Positions 36,391 to 45,645 of a DNA stretch of 64,000 bases are shown here, piece after piece (within the stretch, counting starts at the first letter, position 1; each line of letters begins with the position of its first letter). The position numbers were made by a program, and so were the translations under genes. This DNA comes from Desulfofustis sp. PB-SRB1 (GTDB lineage Bacteria > Desulfobacterota > Desulfobulbia > Desulfobulbales > Desulfocapsaceae), in contig JAEQMT010000059.1 of assembly GCA_016722945.1 (NCBI GenBank), forward strand, positions 1 to 64,000. Reading direction: 5' to 3'. The notes below the pieces were generated by a model. It was given only the letters and a program-made list of their open reading frames with translations, ran no database searches and was not told where the DNA came from.

Positions 36391-37410
36391 ATGAATTCAT
36401 CACGCCCCGCCGACGCGGTCATCGGCCCCGCCCTGTTTCGCGACTTTATGGTGTCGTTGCAGCGTCTTTTCAAGATCGGCGTCTACTATCCCGCCGCTCA
36501 CCCCATATTCACCGAAACCACCGGCCGTCTTATTGGACTGATTGCCACTTTAGCCGGCGACAAGCCCGCCATCACCCTGGAAAATTGTCATAACAGCATC
36601 AGAATAGATGAGGCCCTTCTCGACCACGACTTGCCCTTCGTGGCAGAGATCAAAGAGGTCATGGCATCGCTTGACGTCCACGCCTTTACCATCAGCCGGG
36701 ATATAAGCTGCACCGAGCTGCATGATTTTGTCCACATCCTGCTCACCCAACGCTCCAGGATCATGAGCGCCAAGAGCTTTTCCCAGGTTGAAATCACCAA
36801 TCTGCCCGCCTCCATAAAGGTACATCGGAAAAAATTTGTTGCCCGCAGGGGCGGCTCCATCGACGATCCCTCGTCCACCAGCATCGACACTCTGGTGGAG
36901 TCGCTTGCCGAGTACGGGCTTTCCGCGGAGCAGCTCGACACCTGCAGAGCACTGCTTGCATCACTGCCCCGTTACCTCAGCTCATCCGGGCCCATCGAGG
37001 ATACCGACGCCGCCGTCTCCTGGCACGATGTCAGCCGGTTGCTGGCTTCCGCCGTCAAGTCAAATCGTGATCTGGCCGCCATCGCCGACCAAAAGCATGG
37101 CGCCGCCTCGCATATCGATGCTCTGGGCGCCATGCTTGAGCAACTTGAGCATCATCCGCCCCATTCAAAGGCACGCACATCGCTCAACCTCATCGTCTCA
37201 CTCATCAAGGAATCGGCCCATCTAAAGATACACCACGACGAAGCAAACCCTATCCCTTCCGACCATTACCTTAGTCAGCACCTGGTAGCTGAAAAAATCC
37301 AGGCGTTCACCGCCAAAAACCGGCTGCACCGAAAAAATCTTATCGCCATCGCCGATTCATCACCCGATGATGAGATATTGTCAATACTGCTGCAACTGGC
37401 TCAAACATGA
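36391..37410 (+). CDS. Helical signalling protein, N-terminal domain shared with the HD-GYP neighbour
   Basis: A 339-residue protein without catalytic motifs. Its N-terminus (FMVSLQRLFKIGVYYPAAHP, then FTETTGRLIGLIATL) has the same layout as that of the HD-GYP protein two genes on: a helix, Y/F-x-x-x-HP, a helix, then a beta pair with a short loop. This suggests a shared sensory or docking module. I chose ATG 36391 rather than 36277, which would add an unrelated hydrophobic leader. Its end runs into the next frame. Confidence 0.65.
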   Translation: MNSSRPADAVIGPALFRDFMVSLQRLFKIGVYYPAAHPIFTETTGRLIGLIATLAGDKPAITLENCHNSIRIDEALLDHDLPFVAEIKEVMASLDVHAFTISRDISCTELHDFVHILLTQRSRIMSAKSFSQVEITNLPASIKVHRKKFVARRGGSIDDPSSTSIDTLVESLAEYGLSAEQLDTCRALLASLPRYLSSSGPIEDTDAAVSWHDVSRLLASAVKSNRDLAAIADQKHGAASHIDALGAMLEQLEHHPPHSKARTSLNLIVSLIKESAHLKIHHDEANPIPSDHYLSQHLVAEKIQAFTAKNRLHRKNLIAIADSSPDDEILSILLQLAQT

Positions 37411-37435
37411 GCAGCCGCTGCAGGCGCCGCTGAAC

Positions 37436-38272
37436 ATGCAGAAGTTTTTCCGCGAGATACTCTCTTCCCCGATCAGCGAAAAGAGATGGGCGATTCTCGT
37501 CAGCGGCCTGCATAGTATCATCACCACAAGCCAGGCCGCGCCTACCGGCGCCCTGCTACACATGGTTCTGGAGCCGTTGCGACGCTCCAGACACGCCTCC
37601 ACCACGACCCTGTTCAAAGACATTGTGCGCCTCTGTGAAAAAGAGAACTATCTGCTGATATGGCCGTATGTCGTCAATGAGATTCTCCTGGTGGGACGCG
37701 GCGCCGAAAAGGAGTTTTACGAAGCGTTGTGCCGGTTCGCCGCGCAACGGCCGGCACCGGAAATCAAAAAAGGGATGGAGGCCTTTCAGAACAAGATGGT
37801 GGCCGAAGACATTTTTCTAACACTGCCGGTGGAATCCTATCGGCTTTTCCTGATCCTGCTGCATACCGATCTCGCCCCGCTCATCAGCACCCGAATTATC
37901 GAGGGGCTCACCCACAACCCGCCGGATTGGCTGACAAAGGCGATGGCTCCGGCTCTGGATGGCGACCGCCAAGCCCACCGGGAATTTCTGCGAAAATATC
38001 TGCACGCAGCGCATCAAGGCCAGATACCTGATGATCTGCTCAAACAAAGTTCCGATCTTTTAGTGCAATCCCTGCAAGAATTGCCCCCTGAAAGACGCAC
38101 CGAACCGTGGGTGACGGAATCCATCAATGCCTTTGCCAGCCTGAAGACCAAGGAATCGCTCAGTTTTATGAAAGAAATCGCCACCGCCAAAAAACTCCTT
38201 CTCCTGCCGCAATGGCCGGCAACGTGTCGAAAGGCGGCGGCGCTGGTCTTGTCGGCAAAACGAAAACGCTGA
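37436..38272 (+). CDS. Helical repeat protein, possibly the C-terminal half of the preceding gene
   Basis: A 278-residue, HEAT-like helical protein (SRHASTTTLFKDIVRLCEKE, then FLRKYLHAAHQG) with no catalytic motif. Its frame is open back to 37367, past the stop of the previous gene, and reads HEQPLQAPLNMQKFFREIL. It could be separate from ATG 37436 or joined to the previous gene by a frameshift near 37400, making one protein of about 630 residues. The HD-GYP gene follows after 10 nt. Confidence 0.6.
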   Translation: MQKFFREILSSPISEKRWAILVSGLHSIITTSQAAPTGALLHMVLEPLRRSRHASTTTLFKDIVRLCEKENYLLIWPYVVNEILLVGRGAEKEFYEALCRFAAQRPAPEIKKGMEAFQNKMVAEDIFLTLPVESYRLFLILLHTDLAPLISTRIIEGLTHNPPDWLTKAMAPALDGDRQAHREFLRKYLHAAHQGQIPDDLLKQSSDLLVQSLQELPPERRTEPWVTESINAFASLKTKESLSFMKEIATAKKLLLLPQWPATCRKAAALVLSAKRKR

Positions 38273-38282
38273 GACAGCAACC

Positions 38283-39677
38283 ATGTCGGCTCAATTGAAC
38301 AATCTGTTGATCCTGATGTGCCGAACCATCTCGACCCGAAAACTCTATTTCGCCGACCATCCCACCGTAACCCAGCTGACCCGGAAGTTTATCGATGAAC
38401 TCAAGCAGTTTTGCGATGCCGCCGGCCTGGAAACCCTCTTCATCGGCATCGTCGATGGGGAACTCGTCTTTGAAGGCAAACACCTTGTCGGGCCGACTAT
38501 CATCGGCGCTCAATTCATCGATGCCGCCACCACCCTGAAGAGCGGCGGCATCTCCTTTGACGCGAACACGCCCGCCTCTGAGTTCGCTCAATTTCTCTCA
38601 CTCATTACCGAACTCACCGAGCCGCCCGGCGACCTCAACGCCGCCCGCACCCTGTTGAGCACCCACGGAATTACCCACATAAAACTCGGCCAGCGCTTCA
38701 AGGAATCGGCAACGCCATTGCTCAAAGAAGAGCAGGATATCTGGCGCGGCCAGGAATCAGATAAAATGTTGTCATCACCGGCGCTGATCTACCAAATGCT
38801 CTTTGACACCGTCGCCCAGGCCCATAACAATGCACTCACGGGCGGAGCTGTGGATCTGGATCATACCCGCTCGATCACCGAATTCATGTTGAAACGTTCC
38901 ACGGGCAATTTTTCAGACATGATGCAGCAGGTGCACTATCCCGATTTTGAGGGCTATACCATCGGTCATTCGGTGCGGGTGGCCGCCCTGGCCGTTTTTA
39001 TGGCCAATGCCTTTGGCTGGCACGAGGATGTGCAATTGGAAGTTGGCTCGGCGGCGCTGCTGCACGACATCGGTAAAAGCGGTATTCCCCACAATGTGCT
39101 CTACAAACCGGGCAGATTGAGCAAAGAGGAGTTTGCCATCATGATGGCGCACCCGCGGATCGGCGCGGAAATTCTGCTTGCCCAGGACAGCAGCACCAAA
39201 CTCGACGTGGCAATAGCATGGGGTCACCATATCAGACACGACGGGGACGGCTATCCCGAGCAGCCGCAATGGGCGGTGCGCCATCCCATTACCTCATTGC
39301 TGCGGGTCTGTGATGCCTTTGAGGCGCTTACCGCGGTTCGCCCCTACAAACCACCATTGACCCCGCATACGGCATTCTCGGTTATGCTCAACGACCCCGG
39401 CGCCTTCAATCCGGCCATCCTCGCTTCATTTATCACCATACTCGGCCTCTATCCTCCCGGCACCATGGTCAAACTTTCCGATACATCCGCCGGCATTGTC
39501 ACCGCGGCCGGCACCACCATAGATCGTCCCACCGTACGAGTCACCACTACCCCGAACAACGAGCCGATCCCCGCCAGGGATCAATATGAGCTCAACCTCT
39601 CCACCCTGGAGACCCGAGAGGTTGCCATCGTTGAATTGATTCTACCGCGGCCGCCGAAGGAGGGGCAATTGGTCTAG
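38283..39677 (+). CDS. HD-GYP domain protein (putative cyclic-di-GMP phosphodiesterase)
   Basis: The N-terminal 160 residues form a small sensory-like domain (MCRTISTRKLYFADHPTV) related to the gene two before. The HD-GYP domain follows with GHSVRVAALA, the HD pair LLHDIGKSGIP, HPRIGAEIL, and HHIRHDGDGYPEQ holding the GYP motif. Known members hydrolyse cyclic di-GMP using a bi- or trinuclear metal site, and all main ligands appear present. It is the last gene of its group. Confidence 0.9.
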   Translation: MSAQLNNLLILMCRTISTRKLYFADHPTVTQLTRKFIDELKQFCDAAGLETLFIGIVDGELVFEGKHLVGPTIIGAQFIDAATTLKSGGISFDANTPASEFAQFLSLITELTEPPGDLNAARTLLSTHGITHIKLGQRFKESATPLLKEEQDIWRGQESDKMLSSPALIYQMLFDTVAQAHNNALTGGAVDLDHTRSITEFMLKRSTGNFSDMMQQVHYPDFEGYTIGHSVRVAALAVFMANAFGWHEDVQLEVGSAALLHDIGKSGIPHNVLYKPGRLSKEEFAIMMAHPRIGAEILLAQDSSTKLDVAIAWGHHIRHDGDGYPEQPQWAVRHPITSLLRVCDAFEALTAVRPYKPPLTPHTAFSVMLNDPGAFNPAILASFITILGLYPPGTMVKLSDTSAGIVTAAGTTIDRPTVRVTTTPNNEPIPARDQYELNLSTLETREVAIVELILPRPPKEGQLV

Positions 39678-39827
39678 CAGTGCTAAGCAGACGGCAACGA
39701 CGATATAGCCGTAGCCGCTTTGCGAGTGGTTGTCTTTTTCGACGGTAGGGTCTACATGTATGGGCTTAATGTACCCTGAATATAGCTCTTATCAGTACCT
39801 ATGAGGTATGCGAACAGGAGAGTAACC

Positions 39828-41360
39828 ATGCTACTTCATCATCGATTTATCGATACCGCCAAGCGGTACGGCAAGAAACTCGCCATCCATGATTTTTCCA
39901 CAAACAGACAACTCAGCTACCACCGCACCCTCATCGCGGCGCTGTTGCTTGCCGGGTTTTTCAAGAAATACGAGCGGGGCTTTATCGGCATCATGCTGCC
40001 CACCTCGGCCGGCTGCATCCTGGCCACGCTTGCCGCTTTACTGAGCGGCCGCATCCCGGTGATGATCAACTATTCTACCGGGGCCGCCGACAATGCCCGC
40101 TATGCCCAGAAAAAGTGCGGTTTTCGCACCATCATTACGGCCCGTGCCCTGCTGGAGAAAATCGAGTGCGTCGAAGTGGACGGGATGGTGTTTCTCGAAG
40201 ACATCATGGCCAGGGTAACAACGCTGCGAAAACTCAGAGCCGCCCTGGTCGCGGCGCTGCCCGCATCCCTGCTGAAGCTGGTTGTGCAGGGGGGGGCGGC
40301 GGACGACACGGCGGTGATTCTCTTTACCAGCGGCAGCGAAAAAGACCCCAAGGCGGTACAGCTTTCCCATCGCAACATCGGCGCCAACGTGTTGTCGATT
40401 TCAGAGCGGTTCAGTTTTTCCGAGATGGATATATTCATGTCGGCACTGCCCTATTTCCACGTCTTCGGGTTGACCGTAAACCTGTGGATCCCTTTGTTTC
40501 ACGGCGCCAAAATCCTCTCCTACGCAAATCCTCTGGAGTACCGGAAAATATGTGAAATCGTCCGGGATCACCAAGCCACCCTGATGGTGGGTACGCCCAG
40601 CTTTTTCTGGGGCTATCTGCGCAAATCGGAAACGGGCGATTTCAGCTCACTGCGCATCGCTCTGGTGGGCGCCGACAAGTGCCCGGACGCTCTGCGTGAA
40701 GCCTTTCTTGAAAAACATGAACAGCCGCTCTACGAAGGGTACGGGGCCACCGAATGCGCCCCGGTTATTTCCACCAACACCCCCGAGGAAAACCGGCCCG
40801 GCAGCGTCGGCAAGCCGATACCCGGCGTATCGGTGCGGATCGAAAATTACGAAACCGGTGAGCAGTGCGGGGTGGGCGTAGATGGCCGGATCCTGGTTAA
40901 GGGCGACAATGTCATGAAAGGCTATTTTGATGATTTCGAACAGACCTCTTTGCATATCAGGCGCGGCTGGTACGATACCGGCGACATGGGAAATCTCGAC
41001 GAAGAGGGTTACCTGTGGCATGTGGGTCGGGTGAAGCGGTTTGTCAAAATCGGCGGTGAAATGGTTTCGCTGGTAAAAATTGAATCGATTCTCGACAAGG
41101 TTCTTCCCGAAGATGCTGAGTGCTGCGTGGTTGAGATTCCCGATTCAACCAAAGGCTCGAAGATAATCGCGGTGGTTACCCGCCAGCTCGATGAAAAAGC
41201 CATGATGAAACAGCTCGCCGCGCAATTACCGAAAATCGCTCTGCCCAAACAGTTCCAGGTGCTTGATGAGTTACCCAAAATGGGCAGCGGCAAAATTGAT
41301 TTTCGCGCCATCACCGAGGTCGTGCGTGAGCTGAACTCCGCAAGCCAGCGAAAAAACTAG
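39828..41360 (+). CDS. AMP-dependent acyl ligase (acyl-ACP/acyl-CoA synthetase type)
   Basis: An ANL-superfamily adenylating enzyme of 510 residues. It has the P-loop ILFTSGSEKDPKAVQLSH, the A5 motif YEGYGATECAPV, the A7 motif GWYDTGDMG and the C-terminal hinge VGRVKRFVKIGGEMV, with catalytic Lys in GSGKIDFRAI. Overall it resembles the acyl-ACP synthetase half of Aas, without the acyltransferase domain. The substrate is probably a fatty acid. ATG 39828 follows AGGAGAGTAACC. Confidence 0.88.
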   Translation: MLLHHRFIDTAKRYGKKLAIHDFSTNRQLSYHRTLIAALLLAGFFKKYERGFIGIMLPTSAGCILATLAALLSGRIPVMINYSTGAADNARYAQKKCGFRTIITARALLEKIECVEVDGMVFLEDIMARVTTLRKLRAALVAALPASLLKLVVQGGAADDTAVILFTSGSEKDPKAVQLSHRNIGANVLSISERFSFSEMDIFMSALPYFHVFGLTVNLWIPLFHGAKILSYANPLEYRKICEIVRDHQATLMVGTPSFFWGYLRKSETGDFSSLRIALVGADKCPDALREAFLEKHEQPLYEGYGATECAPVISTNTPEENRPGSVGKPIPGVSVRIENYETGEQCGVGVDGRILVKGDNVMKGYFDDFEQTSLHIRRGWYDTGDMGNLDEEGYLWHVGRVKRFVKIGGEMVSLVKIESILDKVLPEDAECCVVEIPDSTKGSKIIAVVTRQLDEKAMMKQLAAQLPKIALPKQFQVLDELPKMGSGKIDFRAITEVVRELNSASQRKN

Positions 41361-41539
41361 AGCGCCATCCGCCAAAAAACCAAAACCTCAGGCCTCGGCT
41401 GTGAAGATAAGAGCTGACGTCAGAGATCAGGGAATGGGGATAATCCTGTTTCAGACCGGCGTAAGAACCTCTATTTCAGTCATCCATTGCCTGACCGGTA
41501 ATTCATAACTAATTACATTAATCGATTGCCGTTGAAGCT

Positions 41540-41573
41540 CTCGTAAAAAGTCAAACTTGCAGCTAAAGATGGC
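41540..41573 (+). repeat. Dispersed 34-nt repeat, copy 2
   Basis: The copy begins CTCGTAAAAAGTCAAAC and ends CTAAAGATGGC. It is followed by GGGCATGACGGCGGAAAGCA and a terminal TTTTACGAG, the inverse of its own start. The whole 41540-41620 stretch is thus a small element with CTCGTAAAA ends. It sits directly upstream of the amino acid permease gene. Confidence 0.7.
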
Positions 41574-41638
41574 GGGCATGACGGCGGAAAGCAGGTTTGG
41601 GCTTTTACGAGTTCATAGATTAAAGCGAAAAGGTTATT

Positions 41639-42436
41639 TTGCACACTAACCGGATATATCGACCACCCCGCTCACCGCTGGCTGATACCGCGCAGTTCCT
41701 GATCCTGATAGCGGTGCTGAGCTGGCTCTTGTTCCAAAGCGCCGGTAATCTGAACTATAACTGGCAGTGGTACCGGGTTTCCGACTTTCTGTTGTCCCGC
41801 ACCGAGGAGGGGTTTCGCATGGGCCCCCTGCTTCTGGGGCTTGGTGTAACCATTAAAATATCGGCGGTAAGTCTTGTCTGTACACTGGTCATCGGGCTGA
41901 TGACGGCATTGTTCAGGCTCAGCAACTCCCCGGTGGCATCGCTTTTGGCACGCATCTATCTTGAGATCATTCGCAACACCCCGCTGCTCATCCAGATCTA
42001 TCTGATCTATTATGTGCTCGGCCCGGTTCTGGGGTTGGAACGCTTTCCCGCCGCCGTGCTCGCGCTCAGCCTCTTTCAGGGCGCCTATGCCTCGGAGATC
42101 ATCCGCTCCGGAATTTTATCGGTGGATCGGGGCCAGACGGAGGCGGCCCGCAGTCTCGGGCTGAACAAGGGTCTTGCCTACCGTCTCGTTATCCTGCCAC
42201 AGGCCTTGCGGACGATTCTGCCACCCTTGACCAGCCAGGCAATTTCACTGATCAAGGATTCGGCCCTGGTCTCAACCATTGCCATATACGATCTGGTGAT
42301 GAATGCCAACGCACTGGTGGCTGAGACATTTCTGACCTTTGAAATCTGGTTCCTCGTTGCACTGCTCTACCTGATGATTACCATAAGCCTATCTTTGTTT
42401 GTAGCGTATCTGGAAAAAAGAGTACGATATCGATAG
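41639..42436 (+). CDS. Polar amino acid ABC transporter permease
   Basis: HisM/GlnP-type inner-membrane protein. The N-terminal helix AQFLILIAVLSWLLFQSAG is followed by the BPD_transp_1 domain with LRLS-type turns, IYLEIIRNTPLLIQIYLIYY and the EAA loop EAARSLGLNKGLAYRLVILP. The start seems to be TTG 41639, because no earlier ATG or better start exists and the first helix needs it. The binding protein gene follows after 47 nt. Confidence 0.88.
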   Translation: MHTNRIYRPPRSPLADTAQFLILIAVLSWLLFQSAGNLNYNWQWYRVSDFLLSRTEEGFRMGPLLLGLGVTIKISAVSLVCTLVIGLMTALFRLSNSPVASLLARIYLEIIRNTPLLIQIYLIYYVLGPVLGLERFPAAVLALSLFQGAYASEIIRSGILSVDRGQTEAARSLGLNKGLAYRLVILPQALRTILPPLTSQAISLIKDSALVSTIAIYDLVMNANALVAETFLTFEIWFLVALLYLMITISLSLFVAYLEKRVRYR

Positions 42437-42483
42437 TTACCAGCCAGATCATCATCACAAAACCAACTCATGGAGGACTAGAG

Positions 42484-43314
42484 ATGAAACGTCTGTCGCC
42501 CATACTTGCCCCGGCACTCATTCTTGCCCTTTTTCTTTTTTCAGCACCGGCCATTGCCGCTTCCATAAACCAGGAACTGAGCCAGAGCAGCGTTGTCGAG
42601 CAGATCCTCAAACGTGGCGTCCTGCGGGTGGGCATGGATACCTTCCAGCCGTGGGCGATGAAAGACAAAAACGGCAATTTCATCGGGTTCGAGGTTGATG
42701 TGGCCACCCGGCTCGCCGATGATATGGGGGTGCGGGTGGAGTTTGTGCCCACCCCCTGGTCCGGAATCATCCCCGCCCTGCTCACCGGTAAGTTCGACGT
42801 CATCATCGGTGGTATGGGCATTCTCCCGCAACGGGCCCTGAAAGTCAATTTTACCCAGCCGTATGAATTCTCCGGAATGTCTATCGTTGCCCACAAGGAG
42901 CTGGCGGCCGGGTTCGATTCACTGGAAGATTTTAATAAAAAAGAGGTGGAGATTGCCGCCAAGCTCGGCACTACCGCCGTAATCGCCGCCAAGAAGCATT
43001 TTCCACAAGCTACCCTGCGACTCTTTGAAAACGAACCGCAGACCTATCAGGAGCTGAGAAACGGTAATGTCCACGCGGTGGTTGGTTCAGCCCCGCGGCC
43101 CGCCTTCGAGGCCATTGAGTATTCCGAAACCCTGTTTATGCCCGTTGAAGGAACCTTCACCAAGGAACCCATCGGATTTGCCTTGCGCAAGGGAGACCCC
43201 GATGCCCTGGCCTTCTTCAACGCATGGATCACCGGGGTTACCCACGAAGGATGGTTAGACGAGCGGCACCGCTACTGGTTCGGTACCCGTGACTGGGCCG
43301 GACTCGTCGAATAA
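42484..43314 (+). CDS. Periplasmic amino acid-binding protein (SBP family 3)
   Basis: Receptor of a polar amino acid importer. It has a signal peptide (MKRLSPILAPALILALFLF, cleaved after AIAA) and the family motif ILKRGVLRVGMDTFQPWAMK followed by GFEVDVATRLADDMG. WSGIIPALLTGKFDVIIGGM is typical of the second lobe. It is flanked by two permease genes of the same system. Specificity is not readable. Confidence 0.92.
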   Translation: MKRLSPILAPALILALFLFSAPAIAASINQELSQSSVVEQILKRGVLRVGMDTFQPWAMKDKNGNFIGFEVDVATRLADDMGVRVEFVPTPWSGIIPALLTGKFDVIIGGMGILPQRALKVNFTQPYEFSGMSIVAHKELAAGFDSLEDFNKKEVEIAAKLGTTAVIAAKKHFPQATLRLFENEPQTYQELRNGNVHAVVGSAPRPAFEAIEYSETLFMPVEGTFTKEPIGFALRKGDPDALAFFNAWITGVTHEGWLDERHRYWFGTRDWAGLVE

Positions 43315-43371
43315 CCCGGTCCAAGACAGAGCACCGGCCACCGGCAGCGTGAGGCGGGCGAACAAGCTGTT

Positions 43372-44262
43372 ATGAGGTCTCCTGCGCACCGGTGGCGCTT
43401 TCGCTGGTACGACTGGCTGCTGATCGCCCTGCTGGCGGGCTTCTGCATTTTTGTCGCCTATCGCCTGGCATTTCTAAACTATAAGTGGAACTGGGGGGTC
43501 ATTCCCACCTATCTCGTTCGCTTTGATGAAGAAAGCGGCCGATGGCTCCCCAACCTGCTCCTGCAGGGGCTGTTCACCACGATCAAGCTCAGCTTCTGGG
43601 GCGCCCTGGTGGCCGCCGTTGTCGGCCTTGTCATGGGGGTGTTGCGGGTTTCCCACCGGCTGTTTTTCAAATTAACCACCAGAACCTATGTGGAGTTGAT
43701 CCGCAACACCCCGCCGCTGGTGCTGGTTATTCTCTTTTACTATTTCGTCAGCGATCAGATCCTGCCGGTGCTCGGGGTGGACGATTTCGTCCGCTCCCTG
43801 TCGCCCTCTTCACAGCAATGGCTCGCCCTGGTGAGCGCCCCGCCCAGCCTTTTTGGCCAATTTCTCTCCGGGGTGATCACGGTAGGTCTTTTTCAAAGCG
43901 CCTATGTCACCGAGATTGTCCGGGCCGGTATCGAAGCGGTGGGTCGCGGCCAGTGGGATGCGTCCCGGGCCATCGGGCTGAACCGCTTTTTGCAGCTGCG
44001 ACTGGTTATTGTTCCACAGGCCCTGCGCATGATGATACCGCCGCTGGCCAACGAATTTATCAACACCATTAAATACACCTCGATTATTTCACTCATCTCC
44101 ATCCAGGAACTCACCTTTCAGGGAATGCAGATCATGTCATCGACACAGGCCGACATCGAGATACTGCTGACCCTTTTTTTGATGTATCTTCTGATCTGCT
44201 TCTCCCTTTCCATGTGGGTTCACCGGCTGGAGAAAAAATTCACCGCCTTTCGGAGGCGTTAG
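43372..44262 (+). CDS. Polar amino acid ABC transporter permease, second subunit
   Basis: A HisQ/GlnP-like permease of 296 residues. It has an N-terminal helix, the amphipathic TYVELIRNTPPLVLVILFYY, and the EAA loop DASRAIGLNRFLQLRLVIVP. An extra extracytoplasmic stretch (residues 140-165) separates the helices. With the gene at 41.6 kb it would form a heterodimer. No ATPase gene (HisP/GlnQ type) is adjacent, which is unusual. Confidence 0.9.
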   Translation: MRSPAHRWRFRWYDWLLIALLAGFCIFVAYRLAFLNYKWNWGVIPTYLVRFDEESGRWLPNLLLQGLFTTIKLSFWGALVAAVVGLVMGVLRVSHRLFFKLTTRTYVELIRNTPPLVLVILFYYFVSDQILPVLGVDDFVRSLSPSSQQWLALVSAPPSLFGQFLSGVITVGLFQSAYVTEIVRAGIEAVGRGQWDASRAIGLNRFLQLRLVIVPQALRMMIPPLANEFINTIKYTSIISLISIQELTFQGMQIMSSTQADIEILLTLFLMYLLICFSLSMWVHRLEKKFTAFRRR

Positions 44263-44273
44263 GGAGAATCGCA

Positions 44274-45635
44274 ATGGCCGCCGCCAGCGCTTTTCAGCTT
44301 AGAAATATCCGGCTGTTCATTGCCTTCCGGGTATGTTTTAACGCCCGCTTCTACTATCCGGTATTCACCATCCTGTTTCTCGACTACGGTCTCAGCATCG
44401 AACAGTTCGCCCTGCTCAACACGGTGTGGGCGATCACTATCGTACTCACCGAGGTGCCGTCCGGCGCCCTTGCCGACCTGCTGGGAAGAAAACGGCTGCT
44501 GGTTCTCACCTCGGTGCTGATGATCGTCGAACTCAGCGTCATCGCCTTCATTCCCCTGGCAAGCAGTACCCTGATCTTCTGGGCCTTTCTCATCAACCGC
44601 ATCATCAGCGGTCTGGCCGAGGCCATGGCCAGCGGCGCCGATGAGGCCATTGCCTACGACACCCTCAGCCTGGAGGGAGACGCCAATCAGTGGCCGCGGG
44701 TGCTGGGGGTGCAGATGCGGATCAGGTCCATCGCCGCCATGGTTTCCATGACGGTGGGCGCCCTGGTCTACGACCCCGATGTGGTGAACTCGCTTATCCA
44801 TCTGGCGGGCTCTTCGTTGAGCGTGGATCAACAAACCACCATGCGATTTCCCGTCTATCTCACCCTGGTGCTGGCCGTGGCCGCCTTTATTACCACCCTG
44901 AGGCTGAAAGAACCGCATCTTGAGTCCGCCGACGAGCCCACCGGGGTCTCGACCCTGATTGACACCGGCCGGCAGACCCTGCGGGCCGGTCGCTGGATCC
45001 TCACCACCCCGTTCGCCCTGGCTATCATCCTCTACGCCATGCTCTACGACCATGTGCTGCGCATGATGATCACCCTGACCAGCCAGTATTTGAGGTTAAT
45101 CGATCTGCCCGAGGCCAGCTTCGGGGTGATTATGGCGGCGCTCTCCCTGCTTGGGCTGGCGGTGGCCAGACTGGCCGAATGGATGGTGCAGCGGTTCAGC
45201 CCGGCCCAGAATGCGGGCTGGCTGGCACTGTTGACCATGGTCACCCTGATCGGCTTAACTGGTTTTATCCCCTACTTCGGGCTTATCCCCATGTCCATGG
45301 TAATGGTGGGGTTATTGCTCACCGACTTTTTCACCTCTCACTACCTGAACAAAATCACCAGCTCGAAGCTGCGTGCTACTGTCCTGAGTTTCAAGGGACT
45401 GGCCTATAATCTTGCCTACGGCGCCATCGGGGTATTGTTCGCCCTGCTCATGCACCGGCTGCGCGGGGCCGGCGCCGCCGCCCATCCGGACTGGTCGGCG
45501 GAGGCGGTGGAACATGGTGCATTTCGCGCCTCGATCGGCTGGTTCCCCTGGTATGCCCTGGCACTGATCGGTGTCGTTACCTTTTTCTCATGGTATCTGC
45601 TGCGCGGTGAAACAGCTCACCGCACCCGCGGCTGA
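44274..45635 (+). CDS. Major facilitator superfamily transporter
   Basis: A 453-residue protein with about twelve hydrophobic segments. The MFS cytoplasmic loop 2-3 motif appears as GALADLLGRKRLLVLTS. A long central loop (LKEPHLESADEPTGVS) separates the halves. Substrate unknown; the family covers drugs, sugars and organic acids. ATG 44274 follows AGGGAGAATCGC. An upstream in-frame start would overlap the permease gene by about 50 nt and lacks a ribosome site. Confidence 0.85.
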   Translation: MAAASAFQLRNIRLFIAFRVCFNARFYYPVFTILFLDYGLSIEQFALLNTVWAITIVLTEVPSGALADLLGRKRLLVLTSVLMIVELSVIAFIPLASSTLIFWAFLINRIISGLAEAMASGADEAIAYDTLSLEGDANQWPRVLGVQMRIRSIAAMVSMTVGALVYDPDVVNSLIHLAGSSLSVDQQTTMRFPVYLTLVLAVAAFITTLRLKEPHLESADEPTGVSTLIDTGRQTLRAGRWILTTPFALAIILYAMLYDHVLRMMITLTSQYLRLIDLPEASFGVIMAALSLLGLAVARLAEWMVQRFSPAQNAGWLALLTMVTLIGLTGFIPYFGLIPMSMVMVGLLLTDFFTSHYLNKITSSKLRATVLSFKGLAYNLAYGAIGVLFALLMHRLRGAGAAAHPDWSAEAVEHGAFRASIGWFPWYALALIGVVTFFSWYLLRGETAHRTRG

Positions 45636-45645
45636 GTTCCCGCCC

